A stretch of DNA of 64,000 nucleotides from Gemmobacter aquarius (GCF_003060865.1 NZ_CP028918.1:3336001-3400000), one strand, 5' to 3'; positions 1 to 9,119 are shown, counted from the first letter of the stretch. Notes: generated by a model not told the origin, from the letters alone. A program made the numbers and translations.

Positions 1-1
1 T

Positions 2-2203
2 GCGCTGATCCGGCTTGACCAGCGCTTGCCCGGTCGCCCGCTTGCCACGCTGACCGACACCCAAGCCATAGGCAGTGACGACCCCGCATCGCTCGCGGTG
101 TGGCAGGCGCACCGTGCGCGCATGGCCGCCCGCGCGGCCCGTGCGACCGCAGTCGAACCAGACCTGCGCCTTGCCAGCCGTGACCCGTTCGCCCTGCGCT
201 ATGTCGCGCTGACCGCATTCGTGATGGCAATGATCTTCGGGTCGCTCTGGCGCGTCACCTCGGTCGAGGCACTCGCCCCCGGTTCCGGCGCGAATATCGC
301 CGCAGGGCCGACGTGGGAAGGTTGGGCACAGCCCCCTGCCTATACCGGCAAGCCCACGATCTATCTGAACGATGTCGAGCAGACCTCGCTTGACCTGCCG
401 GTCGGCACTCGCCTGCAATTCCGGCTGTACGGCGAGGTGGGCGAGTTGACGCTTTCCGAAACCGTATCGCAGAGCACCGAGGTGGCACCCGCTTCGGAAC
501 CCGTGCATGACTTCGTGCTGCGGCAATCGGGCAAGGTTTCCGTTGACGGCACGGGGGGGCGGGCGTGGGAGTTCACGGCAACACCCGATACGAAACCTTC
601 GGTGGTCGCCGACGCGACTCTGGAACGCGAAGCCGACGGGAAGCTGAAACAGAAGTTCACCGCAACCGACGATTACGGCGTGACGGCAGGGCAGGTCAGC
701 ATCGCGCTCGATCTGCCGGCGGTGCAGCGCGCCTATGGTCTGGCCGCCGACCCCGAACCGCGCGAGCCTGCGGTGCTTGACCTGCCGATGCCGGTGAACG
801 GCAGCCGCGCCGACTTTACCGAAACACTGGTCGACGACCTTTCGAAACATCCGTTTGCCAACCTGCCCGTCGCAATGACCTTTCAGGTCACCGATGCCGC
901 CAATCAGCAGGGCACCGCCGCGCCGCTGCACGTTACCCTGCCCGGCAAGCGGTTCTTCGACCCCTTCGCTGCCGCTCTGATCGAGATGCGCCGCGATCTG
1001 TTGTGGAACCGCACCAATGCGCCGCAGGTCGCGCAGATCCTGAAAGCCGTGACCCACCGGCCCGAAGGTTTTATCCGCAACCAACGCGCCTACCTTCGCC
1101 TGCGTGCGGTGATGCGCGACCTCGATACACAGGCTGCAAGCCTGACGCCCGAAGCGCGTGACACCATGGCCGAAGAACTGTGGCAGATCGCCCTTCTGGT
1201 GGATGAGGGTGATCTCGCCTCGGCGCTTGAAAACCTGCGCCGCGCGCAGGACCGGCTGGATCAGGCGATCAAGAACGGTGCCGACAAGTCGGAAATCGAC
1301 CAGCTGATGAAAGAGCTTCGTCAGGCGATGAACGATTATATGCGCCAGCTTGCGCAGGAAGCCGAAAAGAACCCTGACCAGCAGCAGTCGCAAAACCTCG
1401 AAGGCATGCAGATGTCTGCCGACCAGTTGCAGAAAATGCTCGACGAGCTGCAAAAGCTGATGGAGGAAGGCAAGACCGCCGAAGCGCAGCAGTTGATGGA
1501 ATTGTTGCGCCAGATGATGGAAAACATGCAGGTGGTGCAGGGCCAGGGCCAAGGTCAGGGCGGCCCCGGCCAACAGGCAATGCGCGATTTGCAAGACACG
1601 CTGCGCGGCCAGCAGGGCCTGTCCGACGATGCTTTCCGCGATCTGCAAGACGGGCAAGAGGGCCAGCAAGGCGAAGGCGAAGGCCAACAGGGCGAAGACG
1701 GCAAGGGTCTTGCTGACCGCCAGCGCGAATTGCGCGACAAACTGGGCCAGTTGCAGGGCGGCCAGTTGCCCGGCGATGGATCGGAACAGGGCGAGGAAGG
1801 CCGCCGCCAGCTTGACCGCGCGGGCCGTGCCATGGACGAAGCCGAGGATGCGTTGCGTGACGGCGACCTGCCGAAAGCCCTCGACCGGCAGGCCGAGGCG
1901 ATGGAAGCGATGCGCGACGGGATGCAGAATTTCGGAGATGCCCTGGCCGAAAACCAGGGCCAGCCGGGCGATGCCCCGCAAGGCGAAGAATTCGGTCAGG
2001 CCGACCCGAACGGCCAGCGCGATCCGTTGGGCCGCGAGCCGGGCAATTCGGCGCGGATCGGATCGGACCGCAACATGCTGCAAGGCCAGGACGTGTATCG
2101 CCGCGCACAAGACCTACTCGACGAGATACGCCGTCGGTCAGGCGAACAGATTCGCCCCGAAGGCGAACGTGATTACCTGCGCCGTCTGCTGGATATGTTC
2201 TAG
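2..2203 (+). CDS. TIGR02302/DUF4175-like membrane protein (5' end outside window)
   Basis: The reading frame is open from the first bases, so the N-terminus is missing; a TTG at 26 is internal. Around residues 55-75 after that TTG lies one hydrophobic segment, followed by a large soluble region. The C-terminal third is low-complexity: long Q/E/D-rich helices and Gly-Gln tracts such as GQGQGQGG. This layout fits the alphaproteobacterial TIGR02302 family, usually around 800 residues, inner-membrane and of unknown function. It is followed only 2 bases later by the convergent zinc-ribbon gene. A role in the envelope is inference from the membrane segment and from ftsEX nearby. Confidence 0.8.
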   Translation, partial: ALIRLDQRLPGRPLATLTDTQAIGSDDPASLAVWQAHRARMAARAARATAVEPDLRLASRDPFALRYVALTAFVMAMIFGSLWRVTSVEALAPGSGANIAAGPTWEGWAQPPAYTGKPTIYLNDVEQTSLDLPVGTRLQFRLYGEVGELTLSETVSQSTEVAPASEPVHDFVLRQSGKVSVDGTGGRAWEFTATPDTKPSVVADATLEREADGKLKQKFTATDDYGVTAGQVSIALDLPAVQRAYGLAADPEPREPAVLDLPMPVNGSRADFTETLVDDLSKHPFANLPVAMTFQVTDAANQQGTAAPLHVTLPGKRFFDPFAAALIEMRRDLLWNRTNAPQVAQILKAVTHRPEGFIRNQRAYLRLRAVMRDLDTQAASLTPEARDTMAEELWQIALLVDEGDLASALENLRRAQDRLDQAIKNGADKSEIDQLMKELRQAMNDYMRQLAQEAEKNPDQQQSQNLEGMQMSADQLQKMLDELQKLMEEGKTAEAQQLMELLRQMMENMQVVQGQGQGQGGPGQQAMRDLQDTLRGQQGLSDDAFRDLQDGQEGQQGEGEGQQGEDGKGLADRQRELRDKLGQLQGGQLPGDGSEQGEEGRRQLDRAGRAMDEAEDALRDGDLPKALDRQAEAMEAMRDGMQNFGDALAENQGQPGDAPQGEEFGQADPNGQRDPLGREPGNSARIGSDRNMLQGQDVYRRAQDLLDEIRRRSGEQIRPEGERDYLRRLLDMF

Positions 2204-2205
2204 GC

Positions 2206-2943
2206 CTATCCGCCGTCGGTGGCGGTCACGGCCCGGATCGCTTCGGTCGCCTGACGCATCGCGGCATCCAGCCACAACCGCCCGCTGTCGATCTGCGACA
2301 CATAGCTGTCCAACACGGGCTTGGCCCCCGGAAGCTGCTCGGCAAGACGCGGCGCCATGGCATAGGCACCGACCCCCGCTGCGGCGACCAGCACCGAAAC
2401 CATGAAGCCGCTCCGGAAGCCTCGTCTTGCAGCGGGAGGCTCGTCCTCGTCCGCATCGTCGGCGGGGGCTGCGGTGCGCAGGCTCGAATTGATCTCTTCG
2501 ATATCGGGCAGCAGGCTGCGCCGCGATCCCGGACGCGCAGGAGCAGGCGCAGGCGCGTCGGGATCGACGCCCTTCAGACGGGCGATGCGACGCGCAGCTT
2601 CAGACACCGGCGGTGCTGCCAGCGGCATTTCCGTCTGGGTCTCGATCGGGGTCGCCTCGGCCTTGCGGGCGGCAGCCTCGCGCTCGGCTTCCTCGCGCAG
2701 GACGGCCATCAGGTTTTCGTCAAGGGTCCGCTGAACGGGGACAGGTTGTCCGGCTGGCGGCGCGGCGGTGTCTTCCTCGACGCCAAAAAGCGCCTCTTCC
2801 TCGGCCTTCTCGGCCTCGTATCCGGCAGGCAGCTGGAACCAGCCATGGCCGCAGTTGGAACATTGCACGTCGCGGCCGCCATCGGGGATGGCAGCATCGT
2901 CAACTTCGTATTCTGCATCGCAGTTCGGACAGATCAGGCGCAT
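2206..2943 (-). CDS. MJ0042-type zinc-ribbon membrane protein
   Basis: A 245-residue protein starting at the ATG at 2943, where the family N-terminus begins (MRLICPNC). A longer frame upstream would run into ftsE and is rejected. Cysteines C5, C8, C28 and C31 form the two CxxC knuckles of the MJ0042/zinc_ribbon_5 domain. The middle is acidic and proline/alanine-rich. One hydrophobic segment (about residues 165-182) is followed by a short helical tail. The gene is divergent from ftsE across 157 bases. Family members are widespread in alphaproteobacteria and functionally uncharacterised; the ribbon could bind nucleic acid or protein on the cytosolic side. Confidence 0.78.
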   Translation of the reverse strand: MRLICPNCDAEYEVDDAAIPDGGRDVQCSNCGHGWFQLPAGYEAEKAEEEALFGVEEDTAAPPAGQPVPVQRTLDENLMAVLREEAEREAAARKAEATPIETQTEMPLAAPPVSEAARRIARLKGVDPDAPAPAPARPGSRRSLLPDIEEINSSLRTAAPADDADEDEPPAARRGFRSGFMVSVLVAAAGVGAYAMAPRLAEQLPGAKPVLDSYVSQIDSGRLWLDAAMRQATEAIRAVTATDGG

Positions 2944-3100
2944 TGCGGCAAAGTCCCTACGGATCGGGTCAAGCGCATTCGCGCCTTGACCAGACCACCC
3001 CTGTTTAACATACCCCACGGCAGCAACCATTCCCATGCGATTGCAACCTACACCACCTTGGGCAATGCTGCGCCCGCAAGCAAGGGCAGAAGAGGCATCC

Positions 3101-3772
3101 GTGATCGCGTTTGACAATGTCGCCTACAACTATGGCGGAGGCGAGCTTTTGTCCGAGGTCTCTCTGCGGCTGGCTCCGGGGTCGTTCCATTTCCTGACCG
3201 GTCCTTCCGGAGCGGGCAAGACGACCTTCCTGAAACTCGCCTATGCCGAACTGCTGCCGACCGCCGGGCATGTGACGATCTTCGACAATGACGTGCGCGG
3301 CCTTGGCCGCAATGACGTGGCGATGACGCGCCGCCGCATCGGCGTGGTGCATCAGGATGTGCAGTTCCTCGACCACCTGCCGCTCGCCGCGAACGTGGCT
3401 CTGCCGCTGACCGTATCGGGACGCCAGCAAAACCCGCGCGATCTGATGGACTTGTTGCAATGGGTCGGGCTGAACAAACTGGCCGATGCCCTGCCCCCGT
3501 CGCTGTCAGGGGGCGAGCGGCAAAGGGCTGCGCTTGCGCGGGCGATCATCATGGGGCCCGATGTGATTCTGGCGGATGAGCCGACCGGCAACCTCGACTG
3601 GGAAATGTCCCTGCGCCTGCTGACGCTGCTGACCGAGTTGAACCGCATGGGAAAGACGATCCTTGTCGCGACCCATGACCTGAACCTGATACGCCAAGCC
3701 AAAAGCCTTGTCGCAGCGCGTGTGCTGCGGATCAGGAACCGCCGTATCCAGCTTGCGGGGGCAGACCTGTGA
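3101..3772 (+). CDS. ftsE: Cell division ATP-binding protein FtsE
   Basis: A 223-residue ABC ATPase that partners FtsX at the division site, where FtsEX activates peptidoglycan hydrolases through periplasmic adaptors. Visible motifs in order are Walker A GPSGAGKT (about 34-41), signature LSGGERQR, Walker B ILADEPTGNLD and the switch histidine in THD. The GTG start at 3101 is chosen because an AGAGG ribosome-binding site lies just upstream and the family N-terminus (IAFDNVAYNYG) begins there; the upstream ATG at 3065 would add a non-homologous tail. The stop overlaps the ftsX GTG start, indicating translational coupling. Confidence 0.95.
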   Translation: MIAFDNVAYNYGGGELLSEVSLRLAPGSFHFLTGPSGAGKTTFLKLAYAELLPTAGHVTIFDNDVRGLGRNDVAMTRRRIGVVHQDVQFLDHLPLAANVALPLTVSGRQQNPRDLMDLLQWVGLNKLADALPPSLSGGERQRAALARAIIMGPDVILADEPTGNLDWEMSLRLLTLLTELNRMGKTILVATHDLNLIRQAKSLVAARVLRIRNRRIQLAGADL

Positions 3773-4665
3773 TTTCATCCCTCGCCATCCTGTTTTCACC
3801 CGACCGTCAGGCCGACCGCGTGGTGCCGCCCACGGGCCATACCGCGTGGCTCACCACCTTTACCGCCGCCGCGATGACGTTCCTGGCGGTTTTCGCGCTG
3901 GCGCTTTCGCTGGCGGCGGGGCGTTTGGCAGACCGCTGGTCGGACGCCTTGGCGAACACGGCGACCATCCGCATCTCGGCCCCGCCCGAGCAGATGAAGC
4001 AACAGACCGATGCCGTCCTTGCCGTGCTTGGCACGACACCCGGAATCGCCTCGTCCCGCGCCCTGACCGATGACGAACAAAAGGCCCTGCTCGCGCCGTG
4101 GTTCGGCCCCGATCTACCGGTCGAGGCCCTGCCCCTGCCGCGCCTGATCGAGGTGACCGAATCGCCCGATGGCTATGACAGCGAGGGGCTGCGCCAACGC
4201 CTGCTGGCCGAAGCCCCCGGCGCCGTGCTCGATGACCACACGCGCTGGCGCCGCCCTTTGGCGAATGCCGCATCGCGGCTGAATATGCTGGGCGGGCTGT
4301 CGATCTTTCTGATCGGGGCGACCATGGCCGCGATGATCACGCTGGCCGCCAATGCCTCGCTTGCCGCCAACGCGCAGGTGATCCGCGTGCTGCGGTTGGT
4401 GGGGGCGCAAGATGATTACATCGCCGCCGCCTTCGTGCGCCGCTTTACGCTGCGCGCCGTGATCGGGGCGGCCATCGGGGCCGTGGCGGGCATGGCCGGC
4501 GTCGCACTGCTTCCATCGGTGGATGAGGCGGGCGGCTTTCTGACCGGGCTTGGCTTTCAGGGGGCGGGCTGGCTATTGCCGCTGCTTTTGTTGCCGGTCG
4601 CGGGCATCGTCGCCCTTTTCGCCACCCGTGCCGCCGCGTTCCGCAAATTGCGAGAGGTTCAATGA
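3769..4665 (+). CDS. ftsX: Cell division protein FtsX
   Basis: A 298-residue permease-like partner of FtsE. It has an N-terminal cytoplasmic stretch, a membrane segment near residues 25-50, a periplasmic domain to about residue 170, then three C-terminal hydrophobic segments, the standard FtsX topology. It starts at a GTG overlapping the ftsE stop (GTGA), and its own stop overlaps the ATG of the acyltransferase (ATGA), so three genes form one translationally coupled unit. The periplasmic part (with EALPLPRLIEV) resembles other rhodobacterial FtsX proteins. FtsX does not transport a known solute; it transmits ATPase state across the membrane. Confidence 0.92.
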   Translation: MISSLAILFSPDRQADRVVPPTGHTAWLTTFTAAAMTFLAVFALALSLAAGRLADRWSDALANTATIRISAPPEQMKQQTDAVLAVLGTTPGIASSRALTDDEQKALLAPWFGPDLPVEALPLPRLIEVTESPDGYDSEGLRQRLLAEAPGAVLDDHTRWRRPLANAASRLNMLGGLSIFLIGATMAAMITLAANASLAANAQVIRVLRLVGAQDDYIAAAFVRRFTLRAVIGAAIGAVAGMAGVALLPSVDEAGGFLTGLGFQGAGWLLPLLLLPVAGIVALFATRAAAFRKLREVQ

Positions 4666-5393
4666 CCAACCCGTTCCGCTGGCTCTTGTCGCTTGTCTTC
4701 ATCGTCCAGATGTATCTGGCGATGCTGATCCTAGCCATCGTCTACATGCCCTATGCGATCTGGTCGCGGGCGGGCGCATGGGCGGGCATCCACGCCTTTT
4801 GCCGCTGGGTCCGCTTTTCGGCGGCCATTCTGGTCGGGCTGCGGTCTGAAATCCGCGGCACCGTGCCCGAGGGCGAGGTGCTGATCGCCGCGAAACACCA
4901 AAGTTTCTTCGACATCATCCTCATCACTTCGGCGGTGCGGCGGCCAAAGTTCGTCATGAAGAAAGAGCTGAAATGGGCCCCGCTGCTTGGCCTTTACGCG
5001 CTGCGCATCGGCTGCATTCCGGTGGATCGCGGCAAAAAGGGCCGCGCCATCGCTGAAATGAAACGCGCCGTGGCCGAAGGGGCCAAGGTGCCCGGTCAAT
5101 TGATCATCTATCCACAGGGCACCCGCGTCGCTCCCGGTGCCACCCTGCCCTACAAGGTCGGGACCGGCATCATCTACGCGCAGATGGACAAGCCCTGCAT
5201 CCCCGCCGCGACCAACGTCGGCGTGTTCTGGCCACGTCATGGCATCCTGCGCAAGCCGGGCTTGGCGGTCGTGGAATTCCTGCCCGCAATCGCGCCGGGC
5301 AAATCCATTTCGGATTTCATGGCCGATATCGAAGCCGTGATCGAACCCGCTTCCGACCGGCTGATGGCCGAGGCGGGCTTTACGGCACCCTAG
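4662..5393 (+). CDS. plsC: 1-acyl-sn-glycerol-3-phosphate acyltransferase (PlsC family)
   Basis: A 243-residue acyltransferase that should convert lysophosphatidic acid to phosphatidic acid at the inner membrane. The HX4D catalytic motif is H79 to D84 (HQSFFD). The glycerophosphate-binding motif appears as YPQGTR, with Gln in place of the common Glu of PEGTR. The first 60 residues hold two hydrophobic segments. It is the third gene of the ftsE-ftsX unit, joined by an ATGA overlap. Its TAG stop and the TAG stop of the convergent regulator share the palindrome CTAG. A lyso-ornithine or other O-acyltransferase activity cannot be excluded from sequence alone. Confidence 0.88.
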   Translation: MTNPFRWLLSLVFIVQMYLAMLILAIVYMPYAIWSRAGAWAGIHAFCRWVRFSAAILVGLRSEIRGTVPEGEVLIAAKHQSFFDIILITSAVRRPKFVMKKELKWAPLLGLYALRIGCIPVDRGKKGRAIAEMKRAVAEGAKVPGQLIIYPQGTRVAPGATLPYKVGTGIIYAQMDKPCIPAATNVGVFWPRHGILRKPGLAVVEFLPAIAPGKSISDFMADIEAVIEPASDRLMAEAGFTAP

Positions 5394-6787
5394 GCTTCGA
5401 AGCGCGTCGCACCCCTGCGCTTTTCATCGACCGGTTGCGACAGGACCACCGCCTGATGCGCCCGCTGGTCGCAGCTTGCACGCGGGCAGATGCGGCAGTT
5501 GATGCCGATTTCGGTCATCTGCGCCCCGCCCAGCGCGAATTGCTCGGCGTAGCCGATGGCGGGGGCATGTTCCACCGCACAGCCCATCGCCACCGCAAGC
5601 CGGTTGTCCTGCCGGTGCCGCGCCCATGTCGGGCGATCGACGGTGCGCGAAAAGACGAAGAACTGCGACCTGTCGGGCATTTCCACGAACTGCTGCACGA
5701 TCCGACCCGGCGTGCGGAAAGACGTGTGCACATCCAGACGCGGGCAGGCTCCGCCATGTTCGGCAAGGTGGAAGCCGGTCGCGTTGAAGCGTTTCGTCAC
5801 GTTGCCGCCCTTGTCGATCCGCATGAAGAAGAACGGCACGCCCTGTGCCCCTTCGCGTTGCAGAGTGGTCGCCCTGTGGCAGGCCTGTTCAAAGCTGACA
5901 CCAAAGCGCGTGGCGATATGGTCGAGGTCGTATTTCGTCGCACGCGCCTCGGCGAGAAAAGCCTCGTAGGGCATCAGCACGGCAGCGGCGAAATAATTGG
6001 CAAGTTCCACCCGCAATCGCCCCGTGCCGCGCGGATCGGTAATGCCCGACCGCGTGACAAGCGAATCGAGCAGGGCGCGCTGCTCCAAGAGCCCCGCCAT
6101 ATGCACCAACTGGAAGGTGCGGTTGGTGTGGTCGAGCGCTTCCGAAAGCAGGATCTCGCGCCGCGCCTCGTCATATTGGCGCAGCGTACCGGGCAGGTCT
6201 TCGACCCGCACCAGCCGCACCACGACGCCGACCCTTTCGCGCAGGCGGCGCTTGAGCGCGCCGTAAATCTCGTCCGGTTCGACGATCTGGCCTTCCCAAA
6301 ACCCTTCGGCGGCCTCTTCCAATTCACGGAAATGGTTTTTGTGGCGCCGGAACTCGTTGTGGACCGCCGCTTCGGGTGATGCCGCAAGCGACGGAGCCTC
6401 GCCTTCCGACAGCGACAACAGCTGGTCGGTGGCAGCAAGATAGGCCCCGTGAAGCCGCAGGAACGATGCAACCAAGGCCGGCGCATGCACAAGCGAAGCG
6501 CGTAACTGTGTAAGGTCGGGCTTCTGGTCTGTGAACAGCGGGTCCTGCATCGCAGCCCGCAAATCGGCCAACTGGCTGGTGCCGTCTTCATCCGCCAACT
6601 CGCGCCAATCGACGCCGTAGACTTCGAACATCCGCAGCATCACCGCAACGGACACAGATCTTTCATTGTTTTCCAATAGGTTGACATAAGACGCACTGAT
6701 CCCGAGCGACCGCGCCATCTGGCTTTGCGTCTCGCCGCGTTCCTGCCGCAAGCGGCGAAGATGGGGACCGATAAAGGTTTTCTGCAT
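5390..6787 (-). CDS. Short-chain fatty acyl-CoA regulator family protein (ScfR/RamB-like)
   Basis: A 465-residue regulator. An XRE-type helix-turn-helix fills about residues 8-62 (SQMARSLGISASYVNLLE). It is followed by an IrrE/M78-type domain whose metallopeptidase motif is degenerate (HMAGL where HExxH is expected), and a C-terminal ScfR domain ending in a cysteine cluster (CRICPRASC). The ATG at 6787 matches family N-termini. Known relatives (RamB, PccR, MccR) respond to acyl-CoAs and control acetate, propionate or ethylmalonyl-CoA genes. It is transcribed away from sga-mclA-mtkAB across a 148-base region, so control of that operon is a strong inference. Confidence 0.88.
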   Translation of the reverse strand: MQKTFIGPHLRRLRQERGETQSQMARSLGISASYVNLLENNERSVSVAVMLRMFEVYGVDWRELADEDGTSQLADLRAAMQDPLFTDQKPDLTQLRASLVHAPALVASFLRLHGAYLAATDQLLSLSEGEAPSLAASPEAAVHNEFRRHKNHFRELEEAAEGFWEGQIVEPDEIYGALKRRLRERVGVVVRLVRVEDLPGTLRQYDEARREILLSEALDHTNRTFQLVHMAGLLEQRALLDSLVTRSGITDPRGTGRLRVELANYFAAAVLMPYEAFLAEARATKYDLDHIATRFGVSFEQACHRATTLQREGAQGVPFFFMRIDKGGNVTKRFNATGFHLAEHGGACPRLDVHTSFRTPGRIVQQFVEMPDRSQFFVFSRTVDRPTWARHRQDNRLAVAMGCAVEHAPAIGYAEQFALGGAQMTEIGINCRICPRASCDQRAHQAVVLSQPVDEKRRGATRFEA

Positions 6788-6935
6788 ACCACCGCACACA
6801 TTGCACGTTCCGTTATGTTTACAATATTACAATTGCACCACTTTGTAAATATTCGCGCTTACAGCGAAACCCGCTTTCATTTTGCACAAATTCTCATCGG
6901 TGCAAGAACGCCTTCAACAGCGGAGGAAACGCATC
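6788..6935. promoter_or_regulatory. Divergent promoter/operator region, ScfR regulator / sga operon
   Basis: AT-rich for this genome. TTGCAC occurs at 6801, 6833 and 6882, and its inverse GTGCAA at 6900. TTTACAA (6818) and TTGTAAA (6843) form a spaced inverted repeat, and TTTTGCACAAA lies at 6880-6890. Published ScfR-family operators are built on TTTGCAAA-like half-sites, so these are plausible binding sites; which repeat binds what is inference. The sga ribosome-binding site GGAGG is at 6922-6926. Confidence 0.6.
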
Positions 6936-8150
6936 ATGAAAACCGGCATCCAGCACCTTTACATCCCCGGCCCGACCAACGTGCCCGAAGTCGTTCGCCA
7001 AGCCATGAACGTTCCGATGCAAGACCACCGCGCCCCGGATTTCGGCGATCTGACGATGGGCCTATTCGCAGACCTGAAAAAGGTTTTCAGAACCGAAACC
7101 GGCCGTGTCATGATGTTTCCCGGTTCCGGCACCGGCTGCTGGGAAGCGGCGATCACCAACACCCTTAACCCCGGCGACCGCGTGCTGATGGCCCGTCACG
7201 GCCAGTTCAGCCACCTGTGGATCGAAATGGCCAAGAAGCTCGGCCTCGATGTCGAAGTGGTCGATGTGGCTTGGGGCGCCGGCGTTCCGGTCAACGAATT
7301 CGCCCGCATCTTGGGCAATGACCGGCATGGCAAGATCAAGGCGGTCTTCGTCACCCATAACGAAACCGCGACTGGCGTGACATCGGACGTGGCGCTGGTG
7401 CGCCGCGCGATGGACGAAGCCTTTCACGACGCGCTTCTGTTTGTCGACGGCGTGTCGTCCATCGCCTGCATCGATTTCCGCATGGACGAATGGGGCGTCG
7501 ACCTCGCCGTGACCGGCACGCAAAAGGGCTTCATGCTGCCCGCCGGCCTTGGCATCGTGGGCGTCAGCCCCAAGGCGATGGCCGCCGCCGAAAAGAACAC
7601 CCTGCGCCGCTGCTTCTTTGACTTTGCCGACATGGCCAAGATGAACGACACCGGCTATTTCCCCTACACCCCGCCGACCCAACTGCTGCACGGGCTGCGC
7701 CGCGCGCTGGACCGGATGATGGATGAAGGGCTGGACAACGTGGTCGCCCGCCATCGCCGCCTTGCAACGGGCGTTCGCAACGCCGTTGCCGCATGGGGTC
7801 TGGATGTCTGCGCCGAGCATCCTTCGGTCTATTCCGACACCGTGACTGCCATCAAAACCCCCACGGGTGTTGACGCGCGCGAGGTGATCAAGATCGCTTA
7901 CGACCGTTACAACTGCTCGCTCGGTTCGGGGCTTGGCCCCTTGGCAGGCAAGGTGTTCCGCATCGGCCATATCGGTGATCTGAACGAAGGCATGTGCCTG
8001 ACCGCCATTTCCATCGCCGAAATGTCGCTGGCCGCCGCGGGCGCACAGGTGCGCTTTGGTTCGGGCGTTGCTGCCGCACAAGACGTTTACGCCGAACCCT
8101 TCGCCCGCGCCGTCCAGCGCAATGTCGCTGCACGCATCGCTGCCGAATAA
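6936..8150 (+). CDS. sga: Serine--glyoxylate aminotransferase
   Basis: A 404-residue class V PLP aminotransferase. In the serine cycle it transfers the amino group of serine to glyoxylate, giving hydroxypyruvate and glycine. The N-terminal IPGPTNVPE signature and the PLP lysine K197 in TGTQKG are typical. The ATG at 6936 follows a good GGAGG site; the frame extends upstream to a TTG at 6882 but that part is non-homologous. It leads the operon sga-mclA-mtkA-mtkB. Related enzymes can use aspartate (BhcA of the beta-hydroxyaspartate cycle), but no bhcB, bhcC or bhcD neighbours are present, so the serine-cycle role is preferred. Confidence 0.9.
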   Translation: MKTGIQHLYIPGPTNVPEVVRQAMNVPMQDHRAPDFGDLTMGLFADLKKVFRTETGRVMMFPGSGTGCWEAAITNTLNPGDRVLMARHGQFSHLWIEMAKKLGLDVEVVDVAWGAGVPVNEFARILGNDRHGKIKAVFVTHNETATGVTSDVALVRRAMDEAFHDALLFVDGVSSIACIDFRMDEWGVDLAVTGTQKGFMLPAGLGIVGVSPKAMAAAEKNTLRRCFFDFADMAKMNDTGYFPYTPPTQLLHGLRRALDRMMDEGLDNVVARHRRLATGVRNAVAAWGLDVCAEHPSVYSDTVTAIKTPTGVDAREVIKIAYDRYNCSLGSGLGPLAGKVFRIGHIGDLNEGMCLTAISIAEMSLAAAGAQVRFGSGVAAAQDVYAEPFARAVQRNVAARIAAE

Positions 8151-8165
8151 ACCAACAGGAAGATC

Positions 8166-9107
8166 ATGTCCCACACTTTGTACCCGCTGCGGCGTCAACG
8201 CCTGCAGCGATCGGAACTCGCTGTCCCGTCGTCAAACCCTGCAATGATCGACAAGGCCGCAAACGGCCCCGCCGATTACGTCTTCCTCGACCTTGAGGAT
8301 GCCGTTGCACCGCCGGAAAAAGAACAGGCGCGCAAGAACTGCATCCAGGCGCTGAACGACATCGATTGGGCCGCCAAGGGCAAGACCGTGTCGGTTCGCA
8401 TCAACGGGCTTGATACGCATTACATGTACCGCGACGTGGTCGATGTGATGGAACAGGCGGGCGACAAGGTGCATACCCTGCTGGTGCCCAAGGTCGGCGT
8501 GCGCGACGACCTTTACATGGTCGAAGCGATGGTCAACCAGATCGAACAGGCCAAGGGCTATTCCACCCGCGTCGGGCTTGAGGCGCTGATCGAAACCGCG
8601 CTTGGCATGGCCAACGTGGAAAGCATCGCGCAATTCGGTGGCCGCTTGGAGGCGATGCACTTCGGCGTGGCCGATTACGCGGCCTCGATGCGCGCCCGCA
8701 CCACCAACATCGGCGGCCTCAATCCGCATTACCCCGGCGACCAGTGGCACGCCGCGATTTCCCGCATGGTCATCGCCTGCCGCGCATACGGCCTGCGCGC
8801 CATCGACGGGCCGTTCGGTGATTTCAGCGACCCCGAAGGTTACAAGGACGGCGCACGCCGCGCTGCCGCCTTGGGCTGCGAAGGCAAATGGGCGATCCAC
8901 CCGTCTCAGGTCGAAATGGCCAACGACGTCTTCAGCCCGACCGAGGCCGAAGTGACCAAGGCCAAGCGCATCATCGAAGAGTTGAAGATCGCCGAAAGCC
9001 AAGGCAAGGGCGCTGCCAGCCTCGACGGCAAGATGATCGACGCCGCTTCGGAAAAGATGGCCCGCAACGTGCTGGTCGTCGCCGAAGCCATCGCTAACCG
9101 CTCGTAA
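8166..9107 (+). CDS. mclA: L-malyl-CoA lyase, methylotroph (MclA) type
   Basis: A 313-residue CitE/Mcl-superfamily lyase that cleaves malyl-CoA to acetyl-CoA and glyoxylate. The N-terminus carries RSELAVP, and residues equivalent to the Mcl1 active site are present: R78 (VRING), E143 (LIET), D170 (GVAD) and a C-terminal aspartate D292. The sequence resembles the serine-cycle enzyme MclA of Methylobacterium (RSELAVP, LETALGMANVE) more than the Rhodobacter-type paralogue at 13097-14053. It sits 15 bases after sga and 12 bases before mtkA, so it is the downstream partner of malate-CoA ligase. Confidence 0.9.
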   Translation: MSHTLYPLRRQRLQRSELAVPSSNPAMIDKAANGPADYVFLDLEDAVAPPEKEQARKNCIQALNDIDWAAKGKTVSVRINGLDTHYMYRDVVDVMEQAGDKVHTLLVPKVGVRDDLYMVEAMVNQIEQAKGYSTRVGLEALIETALGMANVESIAQFGGRLEAMHFGVADYAASMRARTTNIGGLNPHYPGDQWHAAISRMVIACRAYGLRAIDGPFGDFSDPEGYKDGARRAAALGCEGKWAIHPSQVEMANDVFSPTEAEVTKAKRIIEELKIAESQGKGAASLDGKMIDAASEKMARNVLVVAEAIANRS

Positions 9108-9119
9108 GGGAGTTTCCGG

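Noticed and set aside
6936..8150. Aspartate--glyoxylate aminotransferase BhcA of the beta-hydroxyaspartate cycle
   Set aside because: No bhcB, bhcC or bhcD genes follow; the neighbours are serine-cycle genes instead.
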